In this document: piece after piece, positions 62,161-64,000 of the stretch
Layout: every line of letters starts with the position of its first letter
Position numbering within the stretch: position 1 is the stretch's first letter
DNA from: Aphidius gifuensis
Taxonomy: Eukaryota; Arthropoda; Insecta; Hymenoptera; Braconidae
NCBI RefSeq assembly: GCF_014905175.1
Contig: NC_057789.1
Coordinates: 6,138,001 to 6,202,000, forward strand
Direction of reading: 5' to 3'
DNA length: 64,000 nucleotides
Made by a program: the position numbers and the translations under genes
Notes under the pieces: generated by a model
The model's input: only the letters and a program-made list of their open reading frames with translations
Told to the model about the DNA's origin: nothing
Databases searched by the model: none

Positions 62161-62447
62161 ATGGATCAACCAGCAAAACGTCCAAAACTAACAAATGACG
62201 CATTGATTGTAAACATAACCAAGTCTATTGGTAAGTCCAAAGTGTAAATAAACAAACAATAACTCATTATAAAATAAATAATTATTTAATTTTTATTTAT
62301 TTAGAATCATTAGCTGACTCAATACAAAGCATTGGAAAAACTCATGCATCATTATTAAAAGTAAACAAGTCATTAGTATCATATATTCAAAATAAAAAAC
62401 AATCATCAAACCAAACAAATTTAGTTCATCTCCAAGATGAATGTTAA
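62161..62447 (+). CDS. Two-exon microprotein, 70 residues, with basic N terminus and helical body
   Basis: The coding sequence is join(62161..62230, 62305..62447). It uses a perfect GTAAGT donor (ATTG|GTAAGT) and a TTATTTAG acceptor, in frame, with stop TAA at 62445-62447. The N terminus MDQPAKRPKL carries a short basic patch that could act as a nuclear signal. Residues of about 13-52 (ALIVNITKSIESLADSIQSI and on) have heptad-like hydrophobic spacing suggesting an amphipathic helix or coiled coil. The tail is polar. I do not recognise the family. It is divergent from the large HTH gene E across about 0.6 kb with an E2F-like site, hinting at cell-cycle expression, which is inference. Confidence 0.6.
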
Positions 62448-63801
62448 CTCTCAAAAAATGTCAACAATAAATTTCTGGTTTAAAAAAATACCAATAACAA
62501 ATGAAATGCTAATCATTGAAATTATCAGTCAACATTGAGACATAATGACACGATTTTAAAATCATCTTCAACAATGTAAGATAAAAATAAAAATTCTATA
62601 GTTTAATAACACGTCATGTTTCTTTTTTTTTTTTAACTAAAAAATTATGACAATGTCATTAAAAAAATCGATATAAAAAGACCATTAAGTATGTCATCTA
62701 AAAATATATAGGATGTTTTTTATATAATATAAAATAATATTTAACTTTTAAGTCATCAACAAAATAAAAAAGAAAAAATTTATTTATTTCTTAAAAAAAA
62801 TTTAATGAGAAAAGATAAGCGCCATCTGCTTGACTTATTATAATTATTATTATTATTTTATTATTTGTTTTTCTTTATTTTTATTTACATAGATGAGCAA
62901 AATGATGAGTACATAGGACGAGTACATAACATGCCTGTGTATGTATTACAAAGTCGAGGAAGGGGACAAAAAAATAATAAAAAAAAAAAAAATGTATAGC
63001 GCGGAGTAAGCTCCAATAGACAAGTGATTACAAATACACGAGTTGTCTTGGTACATTGGTTCAACAAAGTTCAATTTAAATTGTGATAACATCAAAGAAA
63101 ATTATAATAAAAAATTACAAATGTTATATGAAATAATAATGTGATTGTAGTACTTGTTAAATGTGCGCAATGGAGAATATTAATATTATTGAAAAACCAA
63201 GGGCGGCGTGAGAAAGCGAGGTAAATACATACATGTACGCAGTCAATCAATAAATTATTGAAAATGCCGCGTTAAGTATTAAATTACAATAAAATTATTA
63301 AATATATCAATTCAATTTTTTCATCAATTTTATCACCACCAAATAGACATCAAGTAATTCAATACTTTAAATAATCAAAGCGCAATTATAAATATTGATT
63401 TTTTTTTTCTTTAAAATAAATAAAATAAAAAAAAAACATTAAGTTGACGTTTGTCAGGATCAATGGTAACCTGTCGTGTTTGTGATGATTATATTAAAAA
63501 AAATTATCAATCGAGGATTGAAAAAAATATACAATATCCAGTTACAAAAATAAATTAATAATTGTTATGACAATTCGTGGATGTTTTTTGTTTCAAATAA
63601 ACATGTTTACTCATTTTTTTGTCTTTGTAAAATAAACTCCAAAATAAAAAATAAAAAAAACAACAAAACTGATAAAGTATTATTTTCGTTTTTTTTTTTT
63701 TTTTTAAAGATAAGGTAAAAAAATATAATTTTCTATTGATGATAAAGTTTGTTGAATTTTTATTTTAAAGGTGACTAAATATGGAAGTTTAATTACGTCT
63801 C
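62448..63801. other. 3' UTR and intergenic DNA
   Basis: The first few hundred bases probably hold the 3' UTR of the microprotein gene (AATAAA strings at 62468 and 62588). No exon is supported in the remainder, which is A/T-rich with T and A runs. Confidence 0.45.
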
Positions 63802-64000
63802 ATGGCTGGAGGCACTTGCACTGACAAGCCAGGAATTTTTGATAACGTGAAAGAAGAATGGTCATATCATCGTCAATGTCAGTTTAAAAATAAGCTTGAC
63901 AATAAGTTGTTGAGTGATACTTTTTATAAAAGAAGAAAAGTTGAATATAAACGTACTTGCACGAGAAATATTTCTCTATTTCAAAAAAATATATTTAGGT
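63802..64000 (+). CDS. Possible 5' end of an uncharacterised open frame, truncated by the window
   Basis: From ATG 63802 the frame is open for 66 codons to the window end, MAGGTCTDKPGIFDNVKEEW and onward. It has a basic KRRKVEYKR patch and four Cys residues. Composition is mixed, not homopolymer-driven, and GC is above local background at its start. No domain is recognised and no splice site is seen before the edge. It may be coding or chance. Confidence 0.3.
   Translation, partial: MAGGTCTDKPGIFDNVKEEWSYHRQCQFKNKLDNKLLSDTFYKRRKVEYKRTCTRNISLFQKNIFR

Noticed and set aside
1..64000. CRISPR arrays, intact transposons, endogenous viral genes
   Set aside because: No direct-repeat/spacer array, no transposase or reverse-transcriptase motifs and no viral-type genes were seen. 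The HTH modules resemble transposase DNA-binding domains but lack any catalytic domain nearby.

Overview
The window reads as AT-rich nuclear DNA of an insect. Long A and T runs, small introns with GTAAGT-type donors and an unmistakable NK6-class homeobox gene support this. The AT richness and gene style would fit a hymenopteran such as a braconid parasitoid wasp, but that placement is inference. I see no intact transposon, tRNA, rRNA or CRISPR array.

Layout. At 1-189 (+) lies the 3' end of a gene with a CENPB-type helix-turn-helix (HTH) module. It faces a small minus-strand gene whose first coding exon is 549-439. A gene desert of about 21 kb follows, with scattered GC-richer islands that look like regulatory DNA. 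The four-exon NK6 homeobox gene HGTX runs from 22698 to 32891 (+) with large introns 2 and 3. A second desert (about 32.9-46.5 kb) leads to a promoter-like GC-richer patch at 46.5-47.4 kb. A BTB/POZ-FLYWCH chromatin or transcription factor gene (five coding exons) lies on the minus strand at 49275-47940.

The most unusual part is 50.4-61.4 kb. Three minus-strand genes encode a modular protein family I do not recognise by name. Each starts with a shared N-terminal helical domain of about 55 residues and an acidic or Asn/Asp-rich linker. This is followed by one, two, or four-and-a-half copies of a module of about 125 residues. The module joins a psq-like HTH half to a CENPB/Tc5-type HTH half and usually ends in G....DLKI. 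Reading through conserved splice sites joins separate open frames into genes of 511, 803 and 980 codons. The 803-residue member also carries two in-frame coding minisatellites, one of about 12 x 12 residues and one of about 6 x 9 residues. All four coding introns in the family are phase 1. All three intact members contain a psi-K-x-E sumoylation consensus, and two contain SUMO-interaction-like motifs. The fragment at the left edge of the window belongs to the same family.

A two-exon microprotein gene (62161-62447, +) is divergent from the largest family gene and may share a promoter with it; that interval has E2F-like and CACGTG sites. A possible truncated reading frame begins at 63802.

The HTH family is best read as domesticated, transposon-derived DNA-binding modules expanded by exon or module duplication. 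Roles in satellite or centromere binding, or in SUMO-linked chromatin control, are hypotheses only.
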